A stretch of 64,000 nt of DNA from Knufia peltigerae (lineage: Eukaryota; Ascomycota; Eurotiomycetes; Chaetothyriales; Trichomeriaceae): assembly GCA_030247855.1 (NCBI GenBank), contig JAPDRN010000107.1:1-64000 (forward strand). The letters are read 5' to 3'. The position numbers and the translations under genes are program-made. Numbering within the stretch: position 1 is the stretch's first letter; each line of letters begins with the position of its first letter. Shown piece by piece: positions 1 to 8,154 of this stretch. The notes under the pieces are model-generated. The model had not been told where the DNA came from, made no database searches, and saw nothing but the letters and a program-made list of their open reading frames with translations.

Positions 1-1031
1 AATAGTAGTAACCTGCATCTCCGGCCCTTTACTTCATCCATGCGGGTCTCGCAGATGTCTCTACGACTCACACTCCGCCACAACTTTGCGAAAAGCGACC
101 TGCATGCATTCCTGCCTCAAAGACCACCCCCTCCAAAAAGTGCTTCATGCGGTCCTAGTTTGCTGAAATGCAAGCCAAGAACAAAAGTACAGGGGGGTTC
201 AGACGCCGTAGTCTGTCAGAGACCTAAAAACAAAAGATTTAAGCAATAGAACCCGACCTCCGCTCTCTCTCTCGCCCAAGGAGGCAAAAGAGCGACCCAA
301 AAAAAGAAGATCATCATCCCCGTTAATTTTCCGCCACTTGAACAACGGATGATGCTCCGAGGATGACCTCTGGGCCCTGCGACATGATGGACCTTCCCGC
401 CCGGGCCCTGGGACGCCAGAAAAGTGGAGTCTTACATGACAACTGGTGATTCTAACTCTGAGCGGAGCAAATGACTACCGGACACGTCTTTTTCGCTGTC
501 GCCGGGTCCCCGATTCAAAAATAAAGAAGGAAGAGAAGTTCAAGAGTGTGTCTGTCTCTGGCGGGGCGGCTCGAGGTGGGAAAAGGGTATAAAGATGGGG
601 TCGTGGCACCAGGTAAGAGATTTGATCTTTCCATCTTTCTCAAAACTACTATTTCAATCTTCAGCCGCTGACCACCAAAGGTAAAACAAGAGTAATTTGT
701 CTCCTGTCTCATTCTCTTCTCAACTCAAGAAAGTTGAGAACCAATCCATCATCCCGCCCAATTCCATACGTTCAAGCGATTGATAAGTTTCCGACCCAAA
801 AAGGTCAACCCTCTTCGTGGCCCAAAGGTGAGTTTCACGTTCAGGCTATTTGCCTGCCTTAGGTTTGAGGTCTGAGCCTCGAATAAGACAGCTGACGGTA
901 TAGTTACAGTCTTCTATCATCACAATTCACCCTAGCCCAAAAAAAACAAGGTCAGTGCGCAATGTCTTGACCTGGTTCAAAACAGAAAAAAAAAGACAAG
1001 TTCTGAGGGTCAGCTCTTTTGGCAGAACGCC
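1..1031. other. Intergenic region, no gene seen
   Basis: Only short, non-conserved open frames are visible. The stretch is rich in pyrimidine tracts and A-runs, as expected of a fungal promoter and 5' leader. A CCGAGG hexamer lies at 357-362. The last few hundred bases are the likely promoter of the small gene starting at 1032. Confidence 0.5.
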
Positions 1032-1427
1032 ATGTGCTACTACGCCAGAACCGATTACTCCTGCGGAGACTGGCGGTGGGGGAACATGAAGCTACGTTGC
1101 CAACGACAGCACCGCATGGGCGAGACCTGCGGCGCCAAGCTCGCGGACGAGCAGAACATCGTGTGGGTTTCGGAGCAGTGCCGAACTTGCAAGGACATTG
1201 AGGTGAAGCAGAGACGCCTGCAGAGGGAGCTCGACAACATTGCCAGGTGGCAGCGCGAAGGGGACAGGTTCAGGGCCAGCATCGAAAAGGCTCAGCGCGA
1301 GGCGCGGCAGTTGAGGGAGATGATTGATGACTTGCAGGGCAAGAGGGCTTCAATCGTGTTTCAGGTGAGACCCGATGCGCGTCCGCCCACCATGTCCGAT
1401 GTGCGCCCTCCGCGCGCCGTAGTCTAG
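1032..1427 (+). CDS. Small Cys-rich coiled-coil protein, fungal, unknown function
   Basis: This 131-residue single-exon frame starts at MCYYARTDYSC. The N-terminal ~60 residues carry eight cysteines, including pairs such as CRTC, together with aromatic and basic residues, which suggests metal binding or disulfides. Residues ~55-105 are a charged, heptad-like helix (KQRRLQRELDN...REMIDDLQGK), probably a coiled coil. There is no signal peptide or membrane segment. It resembles a recurrent family of short uncharacterised ascomycete proteins that begin MCYY and carry a WGN motif; that recognition is from memory. A GTGAGA right after codon VFQ could be a splice donor, so the last ~20 residues are uncertain. 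No function can be assigned. Confidence 0.6.
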   Translation: MCYYARTDYSCGDWRWGNMKLRCQRQHRMGETCGAKLADEQNIVWVSEQCRTCKDIEVKQRRLQRELDNIARWQREGDRFRASIEKAQREARQLREMIDDLQGKRASIVFQVRPDARPPTMSDVRPPRAVV

Positions 1428-1986
1428 TAAAAGGGGAGAAGGGGGGGAGGCGAACATTGTCGCAATCGTCATGGATCATGCATGCATGCATTGGCGTCGG
1501 GAAAAAGTCTGGCGGTTACACGGGTGCATTTCCGATGGCCTCAGAGCTGGGAAGGAGGTTGGAGGACGGCGTTGCAGGCGTTCCAGGCGTTTCTCTCATT
1601 TGTTTTCTTGGTCAGGGTGATTTCATGCGGGAAGGGTGTGATGGAAAACCTTCGTACGCGCCGGAGATGCATAGGCGTCGGTTTTCAAACCGGCTGTGGC
1701 TGAGTCTGCATCTCTTTTGCTCATTCAAGATGCAGTGGCCGGAGGTTTGTCGCACAAGGGTGCTCATCGTACTCCGTAGGGACATGATGAATGCCAAGCT
1801 AGCAAGAAACCCCTGTCAAGCTGTGACTAGAAGGGAACAAATGCTGCTTTCCGGTGATGAATGACTTCGGATCTTCACCGAAGTTTTGGAAACATACAGG
1901 GATCACGTTAAATCTAGCCTTGCGGGTGTAAGCGCGCGCTAGTCTTCAATGGGCCTAGTGCTTTTCTGTCACATCGATCGGGGCAT

Positions 1987-2024
1987 CACGTGAAAAGTCT
2001 TGTCACGTGAGAAAGAGTCACGTG
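1987..2024. promoter_or_regulatory. Triple CACGTG (E-box) cluster
   Basis: The palindrome CACGTG occurs at 1987-1992, 2004-2009 and 2019-2024, each preceded by T. Three copies within 38 bp is far above chance for a hexamer. CACGTG is the core site of fungal bHLH factors (Cbf1, Tye7 and SREBP relatives). It sits ~515 bp before the isomerase ATG, so the target gene is not certain. Confidence 0.5.
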
Positions 2025-2180
2025 CTCAAGCTGAGTCAATCAATTCACCACGACAAGGCAATTCGGGTCTCTACAACCAATTGCCTCGAGACAGCCCACT
2101 GAATGATCACCAGACGGTATGTACTGTATGTCCCTTTCCTAGAAAGCCGACAAGCCAAAGCACAAGCTTTGTCGAGGGAG

Positions 2181-2186
2181 CCGAGG
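2181..2186. promoter_or_regulatory. CCGAGG box (FarA/FarB-type fatty-acid response core)
   Basis: CCGAGG, the reverse complement of CCTCGG, lies ~350 bp upstream of the isomerase ATG. In Aspergillus nidulans FarA and FarB bind this core to induce fatty-acid catabolic and peroxisomal genes. The hexamer alone is weak evidence; its repeat at 5725 beside two more peroxisomal genes adds support. Confidence 0.35.
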
Positions 2187-2537
2187 TAAAGAGTCCTTCT
2201 CTGGTCCCTACATAAACATCTTCCCCGCACTCTGAGCATCACGTCGGCTGCTAGAGACTCCAAAGGACGAAGAGCCGAACAAAGTGTCCACTACGGGTAC
2301 GATCAACCAGTCTGATGGGAAATCTTTAGGGCATCGCCGCGGAGATCTGGTCGACACTAGCCAAAACGCCGAAACCACACGGTTGTAGAAGCAGACCTTC
2401 CGATCCAGACTCTTTCTCAACTCTCAACAAAAGACCACCCAAAGATATCCCATTTGGCTCGAGTTTGATTGTGATAACCCAGTCAGCCCATGCGAGCAAA
2501 CCAGTGAATGAACTACTGATTCGTCTCGTCAACCACC

Positions 2538-3278
2538 ATGGCTCCCAGCTTCCAAAACCTGACCATCGAATCACCGGCCTCGGCGCCAGGGGTCCACATC
2601 ATAACGATGAACAAACCACCCGAGAATCGACTGAACATGGCGTACGCTCAGACAATCATAGACGCCCTCCGCTACATCGAACGGGACCTGATGAAGCCCG
2701 ACTCTCCAGGGGCGGTCGTCATCTCGTCCTTTTCCGACAAGTTCTGGTGCACGGGTCTCGAGCTCGACGAGTCCGACTCCAACATGTTTGCCAACGCGGA
2801 CGGCTTCTACCCGCTCCTCGCCACTCTCGTCGACTACCCCTACCCGACCGTGGCCTTGATCACCGGTCACACGTTCGGCGGTGCGTGCCCGTTCATGCTG
2901 TCGTGCGACTACCGGATCATGAACAGCAAGCGCGGCTTCATCAGCATGCCGCCGGTCAACCTCGGGCTACACTTTGACGGCATCGGCGCCCTGCCTCGGC
3001 TGAAGCTCCACCCGCAGGTCGCACGCAAGATGCTGCTCGAGGCGCACAAGTGGACGGGGGAGGCCGCACTGAAGGACGGGATCGTCGACGAGATCAGCCC
3101 CCCCGAGAAGATGAGACAGAGGGCGGTCGAGTTCGCGAGCAGCATCGCCCCTAGAGCGACCATGGGTGTGTACGGTCTCCTGAGGGCCGAACTGTGGGGC
3201 GAAGCCCTCGAGAAGTTCAAGGCCATCAGTTACGTGCACAGAAAGAGGATAGGCACGGCCGCCAAAGCGAAGATTTAG
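2538..3278 (+). CDS. Peroxisomal enoyl-CoA isomerase/hydratase (crotonase family)
   Basis: The 246-residue single-exon protein has the crotonase fold. It begins with the strand HIITMNKPPENRLN (~20-33). The oxyanion-hole region GHTFGGACPFMLSCDYRIMN (~112-131) matches the family pattern in which a substrate-loop glycine polarises the thioester. Length and sequence fit delta3,delta2-enoyl-CoA isomerase (Eci/Dci type), which moves double bonds so that unsaturated fatty acids can enter beta-oxidation; a hydratase role is not excluded. The C-terminus AKAKI ends in AKI, an acceptable PTS1-like tripeptide, so peroxisomal import is likely. It is followed tail-to-tail, 119 bp away, by acyl-CoA oxidase on the other strand. 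The ATG has a good context (CCACC) and matches the usual family start. Confidence 0.85.
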   Translation: MAPSFQNLTIESPASAPGVHIITMNKPPENRLNMAYAQTIIDALRYIERDLMKPDSPGAVVISSFSDKFWCTGLELDESDSNMFANADGFYPLLATLVDYPYPTVALITGHTFGGACPFMLSCDYRIMNSKRGFISMPPVNLGLHFDGIGALPRLKLHPQVARKMLLEAHKWTGEAALKDGIVDEISPPEKMRQRAVEFASSIAPRATMGVYGLLRAELWGEALEKFKAISYVHRKRIGTAAKAKI

Positions 3279-3397
3279 ATTTTTTGTTTTTCTTCTTGTG
3301 TCATGACGCCACAGGCCTGTCTCCAGGGAGAAGGACAAATTTTTCCAAAAAATACGTATGCAAAAGTCATGTGTCAAGATCCGCTACCATATTCCTT

Positions 3398-5551
3398 CTA
3401 CAGCCTCGCCTTGACATTCCCAGACTGCTGTTCGTGACCGGTTGTCGTGCCCAGAGCCAATGCCTCCAGTCTTCTCCTCGCGTTCTCCGCCCCTTCCCCC
3501 ATGACGATTTCCTCCGTCTTCCAATCCGGGTTGAAGGTCAGTTTGTTCAACGGGTTCTCCTTGTGGGCCTTGTGGTACAACCGGTTGTAAACGTCGCCGT
3601 CGTAGCTGCCGAGGGCGCTCTCGAGCAGGTAGTCGGGAACGGACCACGCGTCCACGAGTCGCACGGCGTGCGGCCGTACCTGCGTCATGAGATCCTGTAT
3701 CGCTGGCGTGACCGTCGCCAACCGGTCGACCGTCAGAGCCTTGCTGAGGAGGAACTCGGAAGCGGACGCGTCGAGGGTGAAGAGCGCGAACAGTTTGAAC
3801 AGGACCTTCATGACACCGACCGCGGTGGCGTCGAGGGGAGGGTTAGGTGTCGATTCGAACACGGCGGTGTAGAAGTTGGAGACGAGCAGACTCTCCGAGT
3901 GTGCTCGGCTCAGCCTGTGAAGCTGGATCATCAAACTCGTCCAAGGCTTCTTCTCGACCACCCTCGCGTGGTACGCCTGGTACGACAGGTACGACGCTCG
4001 ATGCTTGAAAGCCTTGACGAGTTCTCTCGCGTTTCCGAGAATGTCATGGTCGTGTGTTTTGGTCTTGTTGGCCACAAACTCCTTGAATTGGACGTCGACT
4101 GTCTCCTTGGGTTTCATGCTGGGACTGTTGGCCACCGCCGTCATTCGTTTGATCAGGTATGCAGCCGTCTGTTGAGTGATCATCCAATTGTCGCCTTCCA
4201 CGGTCGGCTTGGACAGGTATTCGTTGTTGAGGGCGATCATACCACTGCCGCCTCCAAAGCCGTGACCACCCATGGCGCGGCGGCACGTCTCGATGCCATC
4301 AGCCGCAAGGGTCGTACACAGAGACTTGAGACCCGACGACGCGGCATGCATCTCCGCCAGTCGAGAGAAATCTCCACTCTTCTCGATCGCCTCCCGAGTA
4401 CCATAGTACAACTTGTACATGGCTTCGCCGGTGTAGTGTAGGGCGAACGTAGTGGCCAGAAGAGGTAAGATCCGAATTTGCACGGTCGGATAGTTCAACA
4501 CGGCCTGTTCGGGAGCACCAGTATCCCTGGCATCACGGTCCGCAAATTGTCTCCGTATGGATAGGTAACGAACGGCAATCGTCACGGCTCTGGCTAGAAC
4601 CAATCGTGCGTGCATGATGATCTGGGCCCGGACAAACGTCAACGAGCCGTACACGACGGCGGGGTTCTCGGGTTTGATGTAGGTACCGTGCTCCGAGTCT
4701 ACCCCCGAGTACTTGGAAAGCAAAGCCGAATGGGGCACCTTGAGGTGATCGAATAGCATATAGCCGTTGTCCATGCCAGGGTAGCCGTATTTCGGACCGA
4801 TATCGCCAATCACGATGCCGTCAAGGGGCTTGTTGGTCTTCATGTCCCGGATCTGAACGATGAACTGGTGAGGGCCGTATGATCTGTACTGGCCACCGGC
4901 TTTGGCGTCTGGCAACAGTAGTTGAGCGACGACAATGGCGTGGTTCGCCGTCCGACCCAATGCACCGTTCCACCATTTGCTCGCGGTGATGGTAGGACTG
5001 TGGATGTCGAATTGTTTGGTTTTTGGATCCCATCTGGCTTCGCACTCGATGCCCTTGACGTTGCTGCCGTGGCCGAGTTCGGTCTGTCCGTAGCAACCTA
5101 TAATCTCCCAATTCTCGACCTTGGGGAGCCAGTAGGCCATTTGTTCGGCGTTGCACTGCTCTCGGATCGAAGTGGCGAACATGGTCGCCTGGAGAGCGTA
5201 GGGGGCCATCTCGTCCGTCAAGTAATCTGCCATGATGTAGTCGTCGCGGTCCCAACCGTGCTTGAGGGACAATCTCCTCAGAGTCTTTGCCCGAGCCAGC
5301 CCCAGGTGATACCGGTCCGGTCTGGCCATGTTCAACTGGTTCTTCTTGCAGAAATAAGGAATGGGTTCCAGTATCGACAGGATCCTCTTCTGGCGAGCGA
5401 GAAAGTCATTTCTCGACAGCAAATGTTGTGCCAATTGGTCAATGTTGACATTTGAACTGGCTCTCTCTTGGGCCAGGACATCCGGACCCTGAGGGTCGGC
5501 AGGTTTCAGTTTATCAGTGAAGTCGGCCATGTTTCCTTCACCCTCGGACAT
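3398..5551 (-). CDS. Peroxisomal acyl-CoA oxidase
   Basis: A single-exon 717-residue protein, close to the usual ~660-700 of the family. It catalyses the first, FAD-dependent step of peroxisomal beta-oxidation (acyl-CoA to trans-2-enoyl-CoA with H2O2 release). The conserved block CYGQTELGHGSNVKGIECEA (~150) and the following SKWWNGALGRTANHAIV stretch are the FAD and acyl-CoA contact regions. The C-terminal half has the PTVEGDNWMITQQTAAYLI motif, whose Glu is the family's catalytic base. The last residues KARL give a PTS1 tripeptide ARL. Two in-frame Met codons (1 and 8) are possible starts; the first is used. It shares a 404-bp divergent promoter with the acyl-CoA ligase gene. Confidence 0.92.
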   Translation of the reverse strand: MSEGEGNMADFTDKLKPADPQGPDVLAQERASSNVNIDQLAQHLLSRNDFLARQKRILSILEPIPYFCKKNQLNMARPDRYHLGLARAKTLRRLSLKHGWDRDDYIMADYLTDEMAPYALQATMFATSIREQCNAEQMAYWLPKVENWEIIGCYGQTELGHGSNVKGIECEARWDPKTKQFDIHSPTITASKWWNGALGRTANHAIVVAQLLLPDAKAGGQYRSYGPHQFIVQIRDMKTNKPLDGIVIGDIGPKYGYPGMDNGYMLFDHLKVPHSALLSKYSGVDSEHGTYIKPENPAVVYGSLTFVRAQIIMHARLVLARAVTIAVRYLSIRRQFADRDARDTGAPEQAVLNYPTVQIRILPLLATTFALHYTGEAMYKLYYGTREAIEKSGDFSRLAEMHAASSGLKSLCTTLAADGIETCRRAMGGHGFGGGSGMIALNNEYLSKPTVEGDNWMITQQTAAYLIKRMTAVANSPSMKPKETVDVQFKEFVANKTKTHDHDILGNARELVKAFKHRASYLSYQAYHARVVEKKPWTSLMIQLHRLSRAHSESLLVSNFYTAVFESTPNPPLDATAVGVMKVLFKLFALFTLDASASEFLLSKALTVDRLATVTPAIQDLMTQVRPHAVRLVDAWSVPDYLLESALGSYDGDVYNRLYHKAHKENPLNKLTFNPDWKTEEIVMGEGAENARRRLEALALGTTTGHEQQSGNVKARL

Positions 5552-5955
5552 CGAGGTAGTCTTTGTTGATTTCTTTTGGTTTGGTGATGTGAATGTCCCT
5601 CAGCCCTGAGCTTGTTCAGAAATGATAGATCAGATATAGTATATGTGAAAAATAGTCAAACCATCATCAACATGACCATCAACTCCCCTCACCATTTACA
5701 AAAATCACCGCGGCGTGAAAAGTACCGAGGAATAAAAAGACGTCTCGCTTTGTGCCCGCACTGACCACCACAAATCACCGTGATTCGTTGCTATGGACGG
5801 CGTCAGTCAATTCGGAGAAATCGACTTACGAAACTTCCTATATCGGACTGAACTGGTTCCTCAAACCGAGCCATTATGTACTCATACCAAAGTATGTATT
5901 TCCGTTAAACTCGAGAAAAGAATTCGTACTACTATGTGAGTGAGGTGACGAAACC
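5552..5955. other. Divergent promoter between acyl-CoA oxidase and acyl-CoA ligase
   Basis: A 404-bp region with no gene. Both flanking genes read away from it, so it probably contains both promoters. It holds a CCGAGG box (5725-5730), which could act in both directions, and A/T-rich stretches. Confidence 0.6.
5725..5730. promoter_or_regulatory. CCGAGG box in divergent peroxisomal promoter
   Basis: This is the same FarA/FarB-type core as at 2181, located ~175 bp upstream of the oxidase start and ~230 bp upstream of the ligase start. Co-regulation of the pair by fatty acids is inferred from position and from the known A. nidulans site. Confidence 0.4.
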
Positions 5956-7743
5956 ATGCCTCACACCACCGCCACCTTCGACAGAAGAGATCTGGTACCA
6001 AGCCATGACGGAGACCACATCCTCCCGGCAGACCCTCTCTTCACCCGCCTGTTGGCCCTGGCTCACCGCCGCAATCCCAGACCTGCCATCCGCGACGTGA
6101 ATGCCGGGGTGGAACGTACGGCGGCGGAGCTACTCAGCGACGTCCTTAGACTCCGCCGCGTCATACGTGCGAATCTCACACGAAAAACCCTCCAAGACCT
6201 CCGTCAGGGGCGACAGGAGGTGTACATCAGCATCGTCGCGCCCGGAGGCTATGAGTTCACCGTGGGAGTCTTGGCGGTGCTGGCACTCGGGGCGGCCGTG
6301 AGCCCTTTCAGTAGTGCCCAACCCGTCACCGAGGCCGTCTACTACATCAGCAAGGCGAGGTCGGTGGCCGTACTCGCCTCGACGACCACCGTCTCTCTGG
6401 CCGAGGCGGCGTCGCGAGAGATCCAGAGGACGGTGTCGTCGTCTTTTGCCTTCGTGCCGATACGACACATGAACCGCGAACCGCCCGTCGAGCTCGACAA
6501 GATCAGAATCTCGTCCGACAGGTTCCTGGATCCCAACTCGGCCGGCGTGGTGATTTTCACTTCCGGGACCACAGGTCCCCCAAAGGGTGCCGTCCTCTCC
6601 CGCGCGGCCATGATCGACGGTTCCCTGTCGTTTGCTCAACTCATGGGTCTCGAACCTTCCGACACGCTCCTGCACTTGCTACCCGTCCACCACTCGACGG
6701 GCATCTGGGTTTCTTTTTTTCCCTTTTTGCTGACGGGTGCCTGCATCGAGTTCAAGTCTGGCAGTTTCGACGCCGAATGGACGTGGAAGCGCTGGCTGGA
6801 AGGAGGGCTCACGCACTTTACGGGAGTGCCGACCATTTACATGCGCATGATGAGGTGGTACCTTGAGAAGTCGTCGTCGTCGTCGAGCGTGGACTCTGGA
6901 GAGGGCGGTGAGATGACAAAGTACAAGGCCGCGGCGGCGGCACTCAAGACCTGCCTCTGCGGCACGTCGGCCCTACCGAAACCCATTGCGGATTTTTGGA
7001 CGACTCTCCGTGACGGTCGACCCATCGTACAGCGTTATGGGTCCACCGAATCCGGGGTCGTGTTCAACATGTCCCCTTACCCGGACGAGACTCGAACAAC
7101 CCCGGATGGGTCTGTGGGCGAACTCACGGTGGGTGTAGATGCGAAGCTTGCGGACGGAAACGAAGGTGAGATCTTGATCAAATCCCCTCACATGTTCAGC
7201 AAGTACATTTACGACTCCGAGGCGACCGCCAAAGCCCACGACGCCCAAGGATACTTCAAGTCTGGAGACGTCGCCCGTCGAGAGGGGAAGTACTACTTCA
7301 TCGTGGGCCGGGCCTCGGTCGACATCGTCAAGTCCGGAGGTTACAAGATTTCTGCCCTGGACGTGGAGAGGGAACTCATGTCCTTGCCTTATATCGCCGA
7401 GGCCATGGTCGTGGGTGTACCCGACGACGAGTTCGGACAGCGGGTAGGTGCGGTCGTGTCTTTGCGCGACGACGACATTGCCCGGGAGTTTTACAATACT
7501 CAAAAACGAAGTCCGCAGACCCTGAGCCTCGATCAACTCCGTGACGACGTCCGGAGTCGTCTCGCCGGGTACAAGATGCCGACGTTGTTGAGGGTGATTC
7601 AAGGTGAATTGCCAAAAGGTGGGACGGGAAAAGTCATCAAGAAAACCCTGGGTCCGATGTACTTCCCGCCTAATTACATCGAGGACACCGAGGTCCAGGT
7701 ATGGACAAATACTAAGAGACGTGCTGGACCTACAAAGTTGTAA
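5956..7743 (+). CDS. AMP-forming acyl-CoA ligase, peroxisomal
   Basis: A 595-residue ANL-superfamily enzyme encoded in one exon; it activates a carboxylic acid to acyl-AMP and then acyl-CoA. Core motifs appear in order: the P-loop-like IFTSGTTGPPKGAVL (~197-211), LLPVHHSTG (~238), YGSTESGVVFN (~361), the hinge GDVARREGKYYFIVGR (~438) and SGGYKISALDVE (~462), and the C-terminal LPKGGTGKVIKK with the catalytic Lys (~560). The LLPVHHSTG segment recalls malonate/methylmalonate-type ligases (ACSF3), so a short or dicarboxylic acid is possible instead of a long-chain acid. The C-terminus ends TKL, a PTS1 variant. A run of six Ser codons plus an acidic patch (~307-320) is an unusual low-complexity insertion. 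Confidence 0.9.
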   Translation: MPHTTATFDRRDLVPSHDGDHILPADPLFTRLLALAHRRNPRPAIRDVNAGVERTAAELLSDVLRLRRVIRANLTRKTLQDLRQGRQEVYISIVAPGGYEFTVGVLAVLALGAAVSPFSSAQPVTEAVYYISKARSVAVLASTTTVSLAEAASREIQRTVSSSFAFVPIRHMNREPPVELDKIRISSDRFLDPNSAGVVIFTSGTTGPPKGAVLSRAAMIDGSLSFAQLMGLEPSDTLLHLLPVHHSTGIWVSFFPFLLTGACIEFKSGSFDAEWTWKRWLEGGLTHFTGVPTIYMRMMRWYLEKSSSSSSVDSGEGGEMTKYKAAAAALKTCLCGTSALPKPIADFWTTLRDGRPIVQRYGSTESGVVFNMSPYPDETRTTPDGSVGELTVGVDAKLADGNEGEILIKSPHMFSKYIYDSEATAKAHDAQGYFKSGDVARREGKYYFIVGRASVDIVKSGGYKISALDVERELMSLPYIAEAMVVGVPDDEFGQRVGAVVSLRDDDIAREFYNTQKRSPQTLSLDQLRDDVRSRLAGYKMPTLLRVIQGELPKGGTGKVIKKTLGPMYFPPNYIEDTEVQVWTNTKRRAGPTKL

Positions 7744-8154
7744 AAAGCCGCCCCCAACGAAATATTTCAGATTAGAACTGAGGAGATCCTGAGAAACAAG
7801 ACTAGAAAAATAAGCAGGATGTCATAGTTAGACCATAGAATCAGAGATGATAAATTAAGAAATCAATGGGTTTGCATGATTGGTTGAAGGCTTGAAAAAA
7901 ATAACAAGAATAAAAAAAGTCCAATCTCATTCAAAATCTCAAAAGTCTAGTAGTGGGTGGATAGAATTGAAGTCCGCCATAAACCGAACCAAAAAAAGTC
8001 TCACCATTTTTTGAATTAATCAACCGAGTATACGTCCTCGAAAGAGTGTCGCTTCAGCGGTCCAAGCACAAACCACAAACCATAACGCAAAATACCCCCA
8101 CGGAATGAAGGGGAAAAAAAGGAACCCCTCAAGTCCAATCCAAGCTTTGACTGT
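7744..8154. other. Tail-to-tail intergenic region
   Basis: Both neighbours end here. The sequence is A-rich with A/T runs typical of fungal 3' ends and contains no coding sequence that I can support. Confidence 0.55.

Larger units (their letters stand above)
1428..2537. other. Intergenic region upstream of the enoyl-CoA isomerase gene
   Basis: No convincing coding sequence is present. Small open frames here lack conserved residues and start context. The region carries three CACGTG palindromes (1987-2024) and one CCGAGG box (2181-2186), listed separately. The last ~350 bp are the probable promoter and leader of the gene at 2538. Confidence 0.55.

Noticed and set aside
1457..1864. 135-codon open frame after the small Cys-rich gene
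   Set aside because: Composition is random-looking and an overlapping frame is equally open; no recognisable features.
3194..4441. 415-codon open frame on the + strand
   Set aside because: It lies antisense to acyl-CoA oxidase, whose own frame has full family motifs. High GC explains the lack of stops.
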